DNA from: JBDTNK01 sp039933775
GTDB lineage: Bacteria; Chloroflexota; Limnocylindria; QHBO01
DNA length: 58,721 nt
Assembly: GCA_039933775.1 (NCBI GenBank)
Contig: JBDTNK010000008.1
Location: 1 to 58,721 of the forward strand
Direction: 5' to 3'
Shown: piece by piece, positions 16,522 to 24,349 of the stretch
Position numbering within the stretch: the stretch's first letter is position 1
Layout: each line of letters opens with the position of its first letter
Position numbers and translations under genes: made by a program
The notes under the pieces: generated by a model
Told to the model about the DNA's origin: nothing
What the model saw: only the letters and a program-made list of their open reading frames with translations
Database searches by the model: none

Positions 16522-16550
16522 TTGACGCGATGAGCTGCCCCCCGGAGGAT
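16522..16550 (+). promoter_or_regulatory. Possible promoter of the LysM/transglycosylase gene
   Basis: TTGACG (16522-16527) and GAGGAT (16545-16550) are spaced by 17 bases upstream of the gene. The -10 is poor, so this is a tentative call resting mainly on the good -35 hexamer. Confidence 0.3.
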
Positions 16551-16663
16551 GCGGACGCGTCGGCGACCTGCCCGGTCTCGGACGCAACCCACTCCACCAC
16601 ACAACCAGACTCGCGCCGAACGTGCCCGAAGCGCATGAGCAAGCACCGCACACCGGAGGACCG

Positions 16664-17794
16664 ATGCGCATCCGCTCAGGCCATCCCCGCTACACGTCCG
16701 TGACCGCCGCGGTGACGGCCGCGATCATGCTCGCCGCACCCGTCGCGGCGGCCGACCCGAGCATCACCGTCAAGGCCGGCGACACGCTGAGCCAGATCGC
16801 GCTCGATCACGGGACGACCGTGGAGCGCATCGCACAGGCGAACGCGCTCACGAACCCGAACCGCATCTTCCCCGGACAGCAGCTCCTTCTCGTCGTGGAC
16901 GCCGGTCCGTCGCCAGCGAGTGGCACCCCGCAGGCGCCGGTGGCCTCGGCTGCGTTGATCCATATCGTGTCGTCCGGCGAGCACCTCACCGGGATTGCCG
17001 CGCGCTATGGCACGACGGTGGCGGCGGTCGTCGCCGCCAATCAGCTCACGAACCCGAGCTTCATCCTCCCGGGTCAGCGGCTCGTGGTTGGTGCCGCCGC
17101 CGTACCGGCGGCCGCTGTCCCCGTCGCCGCCGTGCCGCCGGCGATGAATGCCGCCCCGCCAGCGGCGGCGCCGACAGCAACCATCGTGCACACCGTGGCA
17201 GCCGGCGAAACGCTCACCGCGATCGCGCAGCGCTACGAGACCACGATCGCCGCCATCGCGAGCGCCAACGGGCTCGCGAACCCCTCGTTCATCCGCAGCG
17301 GTACGCAGCTCAGCGTGCCGCAGCCCGGCGCGGTGACTCCGGCGGCCGCTGCAGCGTATGCCGCGATGCCGGCTGCGCTTCGCGACCTCGTCGGCCAGCG
17401 GGGCGCCGTTGGCGACGCGGTGCGAACCGAGGCGGAAGCCATCGGGCTGCCGCCGGCACTCGCCATGGCGGTCGCCTGGCAGGAGTCGGGATGGCAGACC
17501 GGCCTCACCAGCAGCGCCGGCGCCGTTGGCGTCATGCAGCTCCTGCCATCGACGGGCGACTGGATCGCGGCGTCGATGCTCGGCAGCGCGGTCAACGTCT
17601 GGGATCAGGCATCGAACATCCGCGCCGGTGTGCGGCTGCTGAAGCACTACCACGACCGCTATGGCGGCGACCGCGCGCGCATCCTGGCGGCCTACTACCA
17701 GGGCCAGCATGCCCTGGAGACGCAGGGCATCTACGCGATGAGCTGGCCCTACATCAATGCCATCACATCGCTCGAGGCGATGTTCGCCAGCTGA
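16664..17794 (+). CDS. Secreted protein with three LysM repeats and a lytic transglycosylase domain
   Basis: The enzyme is predicted to cut the peptidoglycan glycan strand outside the membrane. A signal peptide covers about 1-30 (SVTAAVTAAIMLAAPVAAA, likely cleaved before DPS). Three LysM domains lie near 34-77, 99-142 and 174-218, joined by Ala/Pro linkers. The C-terminal SLT domain (about 240-376) has AVAWQESGWQ with catalytic E274, SAGAVGVMQLLPST and AAYYQG. The ATG at 16664 has GGAGG four bases upstream, so the upstream in-frame ATG at 16622 is rejected. It is one of four plus-strand genes here and converges on yraN with two bases between. Confidence 0.9.
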   Translation: MRIRSGHPRYTSVTAAVTAAIMLAAPVAAADPSITVKAGDTLSQIALDHGTTVERIAQANALTNPNRIFPGQQLLLVVDAGPSPASGTPQAPVASAALIHIVSSGEHLTGIAARYGTTVAAVVAANQLTNPSFILPGQRLVVGAAAVPAAAVPVAAVPPAMNAAPPAAAPTATIVHTVAAGETLTAIAQRYETTIAAIASANGLANPSFIRSGTQLSVPQPGAVTPAAAAAYAAMPAALRDLVGQRGAVGDAVRTEAEAIGLPPALAMAVAWQESGWQTGLTSSAGAVGVMQLLPSTGDWIAASMLGSAVNVWDQASNIRAGVRLLKHYHDRYGGDRARILAAYYQGQHALETQGIYAMSWPYINAITSLEAMFAS

Positions 17795-17796
17795 CC

Positions 17797-18177
17797 TCAG
17801 GGCACATCGATCCCGGCCAGCCGGCTGAGCCGCCACCCGCCGGGAGCCGGCACGACCGAGACGAGGTCCAACCGAAGACCGCGATGCGGCGGTGCATGCG
17901 CTGCATACGCGGCGAGCGCATGGCGGCGCCGAGCGATCGCTTCCGGCGTCAGCGTCTCGGTCGGAGCTCCGCTGCGCTCGCTTCGCCGCGCACGCACCTC
18001 GACGCCGACCAGCATCGCGCTTGGATCGATGGCCACGAGATCCAGCTCGCCGCCGCCCTGCCTGGCGCGACGTCCGAGGATGTGCCAGCCATAGGCGCTG
18101 AGCCACTCCGCCACGCGCGCTTCGGCGCGCTCGCCGAGCGCGTGCCGGGCATTCTGGGTGCGAGCGAAGCAATCCAT
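17797..18177 (-). CDS. YraN family (UPF0102) nuclease-like protein
   Basis: The 126-residue protein matches the UPF0102 pattern: ALGERAEARVAEWLSAYGW, then the restriction-endonuclease-like core GGGELDLVAIDPSAMLVGVE followed by VRARRS. The usual VEVKTR is VEVRAR here, so the PD-(D/E)xK-type lysine is replaced by arginine. The cellular role of the family is uncertain; it is often encoded next to rnhB, as here. Confidence 0.85.
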   Translation of the reverse strand: MDCFARTQNARHALGERAEARVAEWLSAYGWHILGRRARQGGGELDLVAIDPSAMLVGVEVRARRSERSGAPTETLTPEAIARRRHALAAYAAHAPPHRGLRLDLVSVVPAPGGWRLSRLAGIDVP

Positions 18178-18199
18178 GCCGTCCAGCGTGGCACGATGA

Positions 18200-18230
18200 G
18201 CTTATCGGCCCGTTACCCGGTGCTTATCGG
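18200..18230. repeat. Pair of 9-bp direct repeats upstream of yraN
   Basis: GCTTATCGG occurs at 18200-18208 and 18222-18230, spaced 22 bp start to start (about two helical turns), in the short gap between rnhB and yraN. The spacing would suit a dimeric DNA-binding protein, but no regulator is identified. Confidence 0.4.
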
Positions 18231-18244
18231 TGCCCGGGGAAGCG

Positions 18245-18949
18245 TCAGGCGCCGGCGGCCACCAGGAGAGGCGACGCGAGGCCGAGCGGCGTCGCCTCGA
18301 GGCGGCCGAGGTCCAGGCCGAGCTGCTCCCCCACCAGTGCGTGCTGCACGGCAGCAAAGCTGCGCCGATGGAAGGGGGTCACGCCGAGGTCCCGGATGCC
18401 GTCGCGGTGCGCCTGCGTGGCATACCCGACGTTGCGCTCCCAGCCGTAGCCCGGATATCGGTGCGCCAGGCGCTCCATGAGCCGATCACGCACGACCTTG
18501 GCGATGATCGAGGCACACGCGATCGTGTAGCAATATGCGTCGCCATGCACGATGGCGGTATAGCCGCCGACGTGCTGCTCGAAGCCACGAATCCGCAGGC
18601 CGTCGATCACCACGTGGTCGTAATCGGGCAGGCGGGTGATGGCGCGGCGCATGGCGAGCGTCGTGGCGTGGTAGATGTTGAGCCGGTCGATCTCCGCCAC
18701 GGATGCCGCACCGATCGAGACGGCGGCGGCGCGGCGAAGGATGATGGGATAGAGACGCTCGCGTTGCAGCCGCGAGAGCTGTTTCGAATCGCGCACGCCA
18801 CGGATGCGATGGCAGTTCGTTGGCATCTGCACGGCCGCCGCCACGACCGGTCCGGAGAGGCAGGCAAGTCCGACTGCGTCGCTGCCGGCGAGGCGCAGCC
18901 GGCCGGCGTTCCAGTGGCGGCGTTCGGTGCGCAGCGTGGGCTCGATCAC
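18245..18949 (-). CDS. rnhB: RNase HII homologue with altered active site
   Basis: RNase HII removes ribonucleotides embedded in DNA. The 234-residue fold is clear: RDSKQLSRLQRERLY, VAEIDRLNIYHATTLAMRRA, VVIDG (D116), VHGDAY (D137), ACASIIAKVVRD and FHRRSF. The usual N-terminal VDEVGRGPLAGP reads SDAVGLACLSGP. D24 remains, but the catalytic Glu is A25, and the GRG ribonucleotide-sensing motif is GLA (27-29). The KGY element is VGY. I checked the codons directly (GAC GCA). It may be inactive, differently specific or non-enzymatic. The gene lies between rplS and yraN, the usual place. Confidence 0.88.
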   Translation of the reverse strand: MIEPTLRTERRHWNAGRLRLAGSDAVGLACLSGPVVAAAVQMPTNCHRIRGVRDSKQLSRLQRERLYPIILRRAAAVSIGAASVAEIDRLNIYHATTLAMRRAITRLPDYDHVVIDGLRIRGFEQHVGGYTAIVHGDAYCYTIACASIIAKVVRDRLMERLAHRYPGYGWERNVGYATQAHRDGIRDLGVTPFHRRSFAAVQHALVGEQLGLDLGRLEATPLGLASPLLVAAGA

Positions 18950-19010
18950 TGGGGCCGAGTCTACGCCGCCGGGCCGACGGCCGTTGGCCGGGCCGCCACG
19001 CGTGGAATGC

Positions 19011-19352
19011 CTAGCGGCGCTCGCGCAGGGTGGCGGACTTGCCGACGCGGTCGCGCAGGAAGTAGAGCTGGGCGCGCCGCGCCACGCCGTGGCGCACCAC
19101 CTCGATCTTGTCGATGCGCGGCGAGTGGATCATGAAGGTGCGCTCGACCCCGACCCCGCTGCTGATTCGACGCACGGTGATCGACTGGTTCAGACCGCCA
19201 TGGCGCATCCGCAGCACGGTGCCCTCGAAGACCTGGATCCGCTCGCGGTTGCCCTCGACCACCTTCACCGACACGCGCACGGTGTCGCCGGGGGCGATCT
19301 CCGGCAGATCGGATCGGAGCAGCTCGCGTTCGAGCTCCTTGATGGCGTTCAT
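19011..19352 (-). CDS. rplS: 50S ribosomal protein L19
   Basis: L19 sits at the 30S-50S interface. The sequence has LPEIAPGDTVRVSVKVVEGN, RERIQVFEGTVLRMR, SSGVGVERTFMIHSPRIDKI and a basic C-terminus. I chose the ATG at 19352 (MNAIKELERELL), which gives 113 residues, the family length. An upstream in-frame GTG at 19415 would add 21 residues and has no ribosome-binding site. Its own promoter lies upstream, separate from trmD. Confidence 0.93.
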   Translation of the reverse strand: MNAIKELERELLRSDLPEIAPGDTVRVSVKVVEGNRERIQVFEGTVLRMRHGGLNQSITVRRISSGVGVERTFMIHSPRIDKIEVVRHGVARRAQLYFLRDRVGKSATLRERR

Positions 19353-19449
19353 GAAGGCTGTGACCTCGTCGGGGCCGCCAGGCCGGCGGCTCTCACTGTG
19401 AGCATGGGATGACACGCGAACGCGACCGCAGAGCGGCCGCGACCGGCGG

Positions 19450-19479
19450 AGTATAGCAATGCCGGAGCCCCATCGGCAA
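19450..19479 (-). promoter_or_regulatory. Promoter of rplS
   Basis: On the minus strand, -35 TTGCCG (19474-19479), an 18-base spacer and -10 TATACT (19450-19455) lie in the trmD-rplS gap. A leader of about 90 bases follows. Confidence 0.7.
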
Positions 19480-19498
19480 CTGCGGGCGCGCCGGTGCC

Positions 19499-20215
19499 TC
19501 AGTCGCCGCGCAGCTCGGCGAGCGTTCGACGGTCGGCATCGGTCAGGGGCGCCGAGTCCAGCAGGTCGGGGCGGCGCTCGAGTGTCCGGCGCAGTGCCTC
19601 ACGACGTCGCCAGCGATCGACCTCGCCATGATGGCCCGATGTGAGCACCGGCGGGATGGTGAGCTCGCGAAACGCTTCGGGACGTGTGTACTGCGGATAT
19701 TCGAGCAGCCCCGTGGCGAAGGAGTCGTCTTCGTGCGAGGCCGCTTCGATCACCCCGGGCACGAGCCGCACGACCGCATCGATCACGACCAGCGCGGGAA
19801 GCTCGCCTCCGGTCAGGACGTAATCGCCGATGCTCACCTCACGGTCGACCAGGGTCCGCACCCGCTCGTCGATGCCCTCGTAGCGGCCACACACCAGCGC
19901 CAGGTGGGGCGCGGCGCTCAGCTCTCGGGCGAGGGCGTCGGTCAGCCGCTCCCCCGCCGGGTCCAGCAGGACCACCGCGGCGCCGGCATGCCGCAGCGGC
20001 TCGACCGCAGCGAACAGAGGCTCGGGGCGCATCACCATCCCGGCTCCGCCCCCGTACGGGTAGTCGTCAACGGCGCGATGGCGGCCAAGCCCGTGCTGCC
20101 GCAGGTCGTGGACGCCGAACTCGACGAGCCCGCGCTCGACGGCACGCCCGATGATCGAGGTCCCGAGCGGTACCCCGAAGAACTCGGGAAAGAGCGTGAT
20201 GACGTCGATCCGCAT
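19499..20215 (-). CDS. trmD: tRNA (guanine37-N1)-methyltransferase
   Basis: TrmD methylates G37 next to the anticodon with S-adenosylmethionine and protects the reading frame. Motifs are IDVITLFPEFF, DDYPYGGGAGMVM, the trefoil-knot segments VCGRYEGIDERV and SIGDYVLTGGELPALVVIDA, and LLEYPQYTRP. The ATG at 20215 gives 238 residues; longer extensions lie inside rimM. The order rpsP-khpA-rimM-trmD-rplS is the common bacterial block. Confidence 0.96.
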   Translation of the reverse strand: MRIDVITLFPEFFGVPLGTSIIGRAVERGLVEFGVHDLRQHGLGRHRAVDDYPYGGGAGMVMRPEPLFAAVEPLRHAGAAVVLLDPAGERLTDALARELSAAPHLALVCGRYEGIDERVRTLVDREVSIGDYVLTGGELPALVVIDAVVRLVPGVIEAASHEDDSFATGLLEYPQYTRPEAFRELTIPPVLTSGHHGEVDRWRRREALRRTLERRPDLLDSAPLTDADRRTLAELRGD

Positions 20216-20219
20216 CACG

Positions 20220-20705
20220 CTATTCGGGTGCTTCGAGCGCATCCGCGCTGAGCACCATCCGGCCCGCCGCCGGATCGACCGACAGCACGAGGCGCCGCAG
20301 CGCGGGCACCAGGAGATCCTCTGCCCCATCGCGCTCGACGCGGTAGACCTCCGCGCCTCCTGCGCGAAAGACCTCGACCAGGCGCCCGATGACGAGGCCC
20401 GCTTCGTCGATCACTGTCAGCCCCTCGAGCTGGTGCCAGTACCAGGAGCCCTCGGGCAGATCCGGCGCATCGGCCTCGAGGTAGCGCCCGATGAGGCCCT
20501 CCGCCGCATTGCGGCTCTCGATGCCCGCGAGACCGATGGCGCGCGGCCGTGGCGCCCTCTCCACCGCGGTGACCTGGCGCGGCCGCGCCTCGCCTTCGAT
20601 CTGCAGCTCCGACCCCACCGAGAAGCGGCCCGGATCGTCGGTGAGCATCTCGATCTTCACCGCTCCACGCAATCCCTTGGCACCGACGATGCGGGCCACC
20701 GCCAC
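20220..20705 (-). CDS. rimM: 16S rRNA processing protein RimM
   Basis: RimM helps mature the 30S head. The N-terminal domain starts VAVARIVGAKGLRGAVKIEM and the C-terminal PRC-barrel follows WYWHQLEGLTVIDE, ending with VPALRRLVLSVD. The GTG at 20705 follows the khpA stop by four bases and gives 161 residues. Upstream in-frame sequence overlaps khpA and is rejected. Confidence 0.93.
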   Translation of the reverse strand: MAVARIVGAKGLRGAVKIEMLTDDPGRFSVGSELQIEGEARPRQVTAVERAPRPRAIGLAGIESRNAAEGLIGRYLEADAPDLPEGSWYWHQLEGLTVIDEAGLVIGRLVEVFRAGGAEVYRVERDGAEDLLVPALRRLVLSVDPAAGRMVLSADALEAPE

Positions 20706-20709
20706 TCGT

Positions 20710-20946
20710 TCAGTCGTTGGCCACGATCTCCAGCTCGACGTGGCGGCCGTCGCGCGATCCCATGACCCGCAGCAGGCTGCGGATCGCGTTCGCGATGCGG
20801 CCGTCGCGTCCGATGACGCGACCCATGTCGTGCTCATCGACGACGAGGGTCAGCTCGATCTCGCCATCTCCCTCCTCGACTTCGACCTCGACGGCATCCG
20901 GATTCTCGACGAGCGAGCGCGCGATGTACTCGAGCAGCTCTTTCAC
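20710..20946 (-). CDS. khpA: KH-domain RNA-binding protein KhpA
   Basis: KhpA is a small cytoplasmic KH protein that, with KhpB/EloR, binds RNAs and affects cell elongation in Gram-positives. The 78 residues contain KELLEYIARSLVENPDAVEV at the start and the KH loop GRVIGRDGRIANAIRSLLRV, with GRDG as the GxxG. The GTG at 20946 overlaps the rpsP stop (GTGA), which fixes the start. The rpsP-khpA-rimM order is typical. Confidence 0.92.
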   Translation of the reverse strand: MKELLEYIARSLVENPDAVEVEVEEGDGEIELTLVVDEHDMGRVIGRDGRIANAIRSLLRVMGSRDGRHVELEIVAND

Positions 20947-21266
20947 TCCGAGGCCTTCGCGCTCTTGGCGCGGCGAGCCCGCGGCTTGGCTGGCGCCTTC
21001 TCGGCGGGTGCAGCCTCTGCCGTGACGGCCGCACCGGCCTGCTTGAGAAGCCTGACCACGATGTCGGAGGGCTGGGCGCCCTTGCTCATCCACTCGCGGA
21101 TGCGTGGCTCGTCGAGCTGGACGGTGGCGGGCTCGGTCAGCGGGTCGTAGTGACCCAGCACCTCCAGCGGCCGGCCATCGCGGGCGCGGCGGCTGTCAAT
21201 GGCGACGACGCGATACGCGGGGCGTTTCGTGGCGCCGATGCGCGTCAGTCGGATGCGTACGGACAA
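20943..21266 (-). CDS. rpsP: 30S ribosomal protein S16
   Basis: S16 is an assembly protein of the 30S body. The N-terminus reads VRIRLTRIGATKRPAYRVVA, followed by RDGRPLEVLGHYDPLTEPAT and DEPRIREWMSKGAQPSDIV. A Lys/Ala-rich tail of about 25 residues ends the 107-residue protein. The start is TTG at 21266, with GAGG about ten bases upstream; no ATG or GTG fits the conserved N-terminus. Confidence 0.94.
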   Translation of the reverse strand: MSVRIRLTRIGATKRPAYRVVAIDSRRARDGRPLEVLGHYDPLTEPATVQLDEPRIREWMSKGAQPSDIVVRLLKQAGAAVTAEAAPAEKAPAKPRARRAKSAKASE

Positions 21267-21310
21267 CGGTGTGATACCTCGTTACGGGTGATGTGGTGGT
21301 GGCGCGGCGG

Positions 21311-22858
21311 TCATTCCACGGTGACCATGGCGTTGAATTGCAGTCGATCCTCGAGCGCCGGAGCGCTGAGGCCGAAGGTACGGATCGGTTCGAGGATAGC
21401 GCGCGTTTCGGCATCGAGCCCGGCGAGGTCGCTTGCGGGGCCGAGCAGCGACCCGACATCGACGTACAGCTCGTTGCCGGCGCGCGCACCGGCAAGGTCG
21501 AAGGTCGCGCGGTACGCCTCCTTCGCGGCCAGCGTCCGGCCGCTCTCGTGAGCCGCCAGCGCGGCCGCGACGTCATCGGGGCTCAGCGCCAACAACACGA
21601 CCCCTTCGGCGACCACGTACGAGACCGATCCGATCTGCGGCACGCTGAGCGTGGTGATCGTCTCGCCCTGGCTCTCCTGGTCGCTGCGCTGCGAGCCGCG
21701 CGACTCGAGCGACGATGCGAGGCCCTCCAGCGTCGCGGCCGCGGCATCAGGGTCCGAAGGACGCAGCACCAGGACACCACTCGGCTCGGTGCTCAGGCCG
21801 GTGAGCCCCACGGCGACCTCCCGGTCGAGCAGCGGGAGCACGTCCGCATCGAGGTCGATGCCAAGGCCCAGCGCCGCCAGCGCACGGAGCTGAGTGAGCG
21901 CCCCGCTGGCCTCTGGGGTCGATCCAACGGTCGCCTCGAGCGAAGCAAGGATGTCGCCGAGGCCGAAGATGACCGCCGATGCCTGCGTCTCGGCGGGCAT
22001 CCAATCCGTCAGGCTCGATGGCTCGCTGAGCAGGCCGAAACTGGCGCGCGCCGCGTTGCCGGCGGCGGCCGGATCGAATGGCGCCGATCCGACCAGCTGC
22101 ACCCCGTTCGGCTCGGCAAGCAGCGCCGCAGTCGCGACCGAGAGGCCCGAAACCGCGTCAGCCGCCGTGCCGCCAAGCGCAGCCGCGCGCTCGATGTTCA
22201 GGTAGACGCTCGCGAGATGATCGGCCGGCAGCGAGCCCATCGCGTCGTCGAATGCGGGATCCTCCGCCAGGCCGTCTCCGGCGGCGTGCGCATCGATCGC
22301 GGATCGGACCGCCGCGCTGCTGGGCCCGAGGATGGCCATGTCATCCACGATCGCGTAGGTCGGCCCAGCTTCGGAGGTGTGCAGCGTCACGCCGGCGTAG
22401 GTTTCGCTCGCGGCCGCGCCGCCGAAGCGCGTCGACAGATCGGCGAGCGCCAGCTCGGCGGCGGCGGCGTCCTTGACGGCCGCGATGACCAGCGGCACCC
22501 CCGCCGCGTTGTCGGGCGCCACGCTGATCGCCAACGCGATCTGGCCGCCCAACCAGGGCTCGATGTCGGCGCGATAGTCGACGCCCGCGTCACCCAGGAA
22601 GCGCTGTGCAACCTCTTCGATCTTGTCGTCCAGCGTCGCCGCGTCGCCGAATCCGGGGAAGCGCCCCAGCACCGAGGCGAGGTTCATGCGCTGTCCGGCG
22701 GACGGCTCGAGGTAGATGTTGACGTATGCCACGCTGTCCGCGGGGACGAAGGCCGCGGCCCGATCCGTCGCGGCGCTGAAGAAGGCGAGATAGGCGCCGA
22801 TGACCAGCGCGCCGGTGAGCGAGAGGAGCGCCGTGAGCGCGATGACCAGCCGCTGCAT
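21311..22858 (-). CDS. Membrane-anchored DUF3352-type protein
   Basis: The 515-residue protein has one N-terminal membrane helix (about 4-29), then an extracytoplasmic region that opens VPADSVAYVNIYLEPSAGQR and FPGFGDAATLDDKIEE. This resembles the DUF3352 family. No catalytic motif is visible; the protein is rich in Ala, Leu, Ser and Asp. It lies nine bases after ffh in the same direction, so it is probably co-transcribed with SRP components. A role in membrane-protein handling would be a guess. Family assignment is moderate; function is unknown. Confidence 0.75.
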   Translation of the reverse strand: MQRLVIALTALLSLTGALVIGAYLAFFSAATDRAAAFVPADSVAYVNIYLEPSAGQRMNLASVLGRFPGFGDAATLDDKIEEVAQRFLGDAGVDYRADIEPWLGGQIALAISVAPDNAAGVPLVIAAVKDAAAAELALADLSTRFGGAAASETYAGVTLHTSEAGPTYAIVDDMAILGPSSAAVRSAIDAHAAGDGLAEDPAFDDAMGSLPADHLASVYLNIERAAALGGTAADAVSGLSVATAALLAEPNGVQLVGSAPFDPAAAGNAARASFGLLSEPSSLTDWMPAETQASAVIFGLGDILASLEATVGSTPEASGALTQLRALAALGLGIDLDADVLPLLDREVAVGLTGLSTEPSGVLVLRPSDPDAAAATLEGLASSLESRGSQRSDQESQGETITTLSVPQIGSVSYVVAEGVVLLALSPDDVAAALAAHESGRTLAAKEAYRATFDLAGARAGNELYVDVGSLLGPASDLAGLDAETRAILEPIRTFGLSAPALEDRLQFNAMVTVE

Positions 22859-22867
22859 TGGAATCTG

Positions 22868-24223
22868 CTAGCGCCCGAAGAGCGACCCGAGGCCGCCACC
22901 CAGCTTCGGCATCCGCCCGCCGCCCGGCATCCGGCCGCCGGCGAACATCTTCATCATCTTCTGCATCTCGGCGAACTGCTTGAGGACGCGGTTGACCTCG
23001 CCTGTCGACGTTCCGCTGCCGAGCGCGATGCGTCGCCGGCGGCTCGCCTTGATGAGCTCGGGGCGGCGGCGCTCGAGCGGCGTCATGGAGTCGATGATCG
23101 CCTCGATCCGCTTGAGCTCGCCGCCGTCGACCGCCGCCTGCGCGGCGCCCGCCATCTGGCCCGCGCCCGGGATCATCTGCAGTACCTGGCCGATGGGCCC
23201 CATCTTCTTGATCTGGTTGAGCTGGCTGCGGAAGTCCTCGAGCGTGAAGCGCGATTCCATCATGCGCTGCGCAACGCGTTCAGCCTCCTGGCTGTCGACG
23301 TTCTCCTGGACCCGTTCGACGAGCGACAGGATGTCGCCCATGCCCAGGATGCGCTGAGCCAGGCGGTCCGGATGGAACGGCTCGAGCGCGTCGGTGCGCT
23401 CCCCGACCCCGATGAAGCTGATCGGCAGGCCGGTCGTGCTGCGGATGCTCAGCGCTGCCCCGCCCCGAGCGTCACCGTCCATCTTCGTCAGCACGAGACC
23501 GCTCACCGGGAGGCGGCTGTGGAACGCTTCCGCGACCCGCACCGCTTCCTGCCCGGTCATCGCATCGACGACGAGCAGCGTCTCCGACGGAGTGATGGCG
23601 CCGGCGATGCGTACCAGCTCCTCCATCATCGCCTCGTCGACGTGAAGGCGGCCTGCCGTGTCGAGGATCATGACGTCGAGGTTGCGGCTCTTCGCAAGCT
23701 CGAGGCCGGAGCGCGCGACCTCGAGTGCCGGGGTCCCCACCGGTCGGGTGTGCACCTCGACGCCCACCTGGTCGCCGAGCTGCACGATCTGATCAACCGC
23801 TGCCGGCCGATAGACGTCGGCGGCGACGAGGAGCGGCCGCTTGCCGTCCTTGCGCAGCCGAACCGCCAGCTTGGCGGCGGTCGTGGTCTTTCCGGAGCCC
23901 TGCAAGCCGACCATCATGATCACCGCCGGCTTCGCGTCGAGGGCAAGCTCGTGACGCTCGCCGCCGAGGGTCGCGACCAGCTCGTCGTGCACGATCTTGA
24001 CGATCTGCTGCCCGGGATGCAGTCCGGTCAGGACCTGGCTTCCAGCCGCCTGCTCCCGCACGCGGGAAACGAACTCCTTGACGACCTTGAAATGGACGTC
24101 GGCCTCGAGCAGCGCGAGCCTGATCTCGCGCAGCGCGGCGTCGAGATCGGCATCGGTGATCTTCGCCTTCCCGCGAAGCCGCTCGGTGACGGCCTGCAGG
24201 CGCGCGGAGAGAGATTCAAACAT
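22868..24223 (-). CDS. ffh: Signal recognition particle protein Ffh
   Basis: Ffh binds 4.5S RNA and signal sequences and delivers ribosomes to FtsY. The 451 residues give an N domain, a G domain with GLQGSGKTTTAAKLA, DTAGRLHVDE and TKMDGDARGGAALS, then an M domain. The M domain has MGPIGQVLQMIPG, a methionine-rich FAEMQKMMKMF and a Gly-rich tail. It has its own promoter in the gap after ftsY. I looked for the SRP RNA in the leader and did not find it. Confidence 0.97.
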   Translation of the reverse strand: MFESLSARLQAVTERLRGKAKITDADLDAALREIRLALLEADVHFKVVKEFVSRVREQAAGSQVLTGLHPGQQIVKIVHDELVATLGGERHELALDAKPAVIMMVGLQGSGKTTTAAKLAVRLRKDGKRPLLVAADVYRPAAVDQIVQLGDQVGVEVHTRPVGTPALEVARSGLELAKSRNLDVMILDTAGRLHVDEAMMEELVRIAGAITPSETLLVVDAMTGQEAVRVAEAFHSRLPVSGLVLTKMDGDARGGAALSIRSTTGLPISFIGVGERTDALEPFHPDRLAQRILGMGDILSLVERVQENVDSQEAERVAQRMMESRFTLEDFRSQLNQIKKMGPIGQVLQMIPGAGQMAGAAQAAVDGGELKRIEAIIDSMTPLERRRPELIKASRRRRIALGSGTSTGEVNRVLKQFAEMQKMMKMFAGGRMPGGGRMPKLGGGLGSLFGR

Positions 24224-24312
24224 CGTGTCTTGAGTCCAGTAGGGCCGGAACGCCGAGCCGACGCACGCGATGTGCGCTGACGCGCAACACGGGCGGCTGG
24301 CAAGGGCTGCAC

Positions 24313-24341
24313 ATCCTACTACCCGCTCCAGCGCGCGGCAA
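24313..24341 (-). promoter_or_regulatory. Promoter of ffh
   Basis: On the minus strand, -35 TTGCCG (24336-24341), exactly 17 bases of spacer and -10 TAGGAT (24313-24318) lie in the 126-base gap between ftsY and ffh. The -35 is the same hexamer as at rplS. Confidence 0.6.
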
Positions 24342-24349
24342 CGAGCGGC

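Larger units (their letters stand above)
16286..16663. other. 378-bp divergent intergenic region
   Basis: This gap separates rpsB (minus) and the LysM transglycosylase (plus). It holds the rpsB leader with GC-rich hairpins (for example GTGCCCGG-TCAT-CCGGGTGC on the minus strand near 16331-16351), an extended -10 promoter for rpsB, and a weaker plus-strand promoter candidate. I see no convincing small gene: short frames here lack a ribosome-binding site and have no recognisable protein. Confidence 0.6.

Noticed and set aside
17797..18172. Long minus-strand frame spanning the LysM gene and yraN (16676-18172)
   Set aside because: It is antisense to the LysM/transglycosylase gene, whose signal peptide, LysM repeats and catalytic motif are clear on the plus strand, and out of frame with yraN.
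21293..24280. 995-codon open frame on the plus strand
   Set aside because: Antisense to the DUF3352-type gene and ffh; no ribosome-binding site or domain.
24224..24349. SRP (4.5S) RNA gene next to ffh
   Set aside because: The gap lacks the conserved GGAAGG/AGCAGCC-type apical loop of SRP RNA on either strand.
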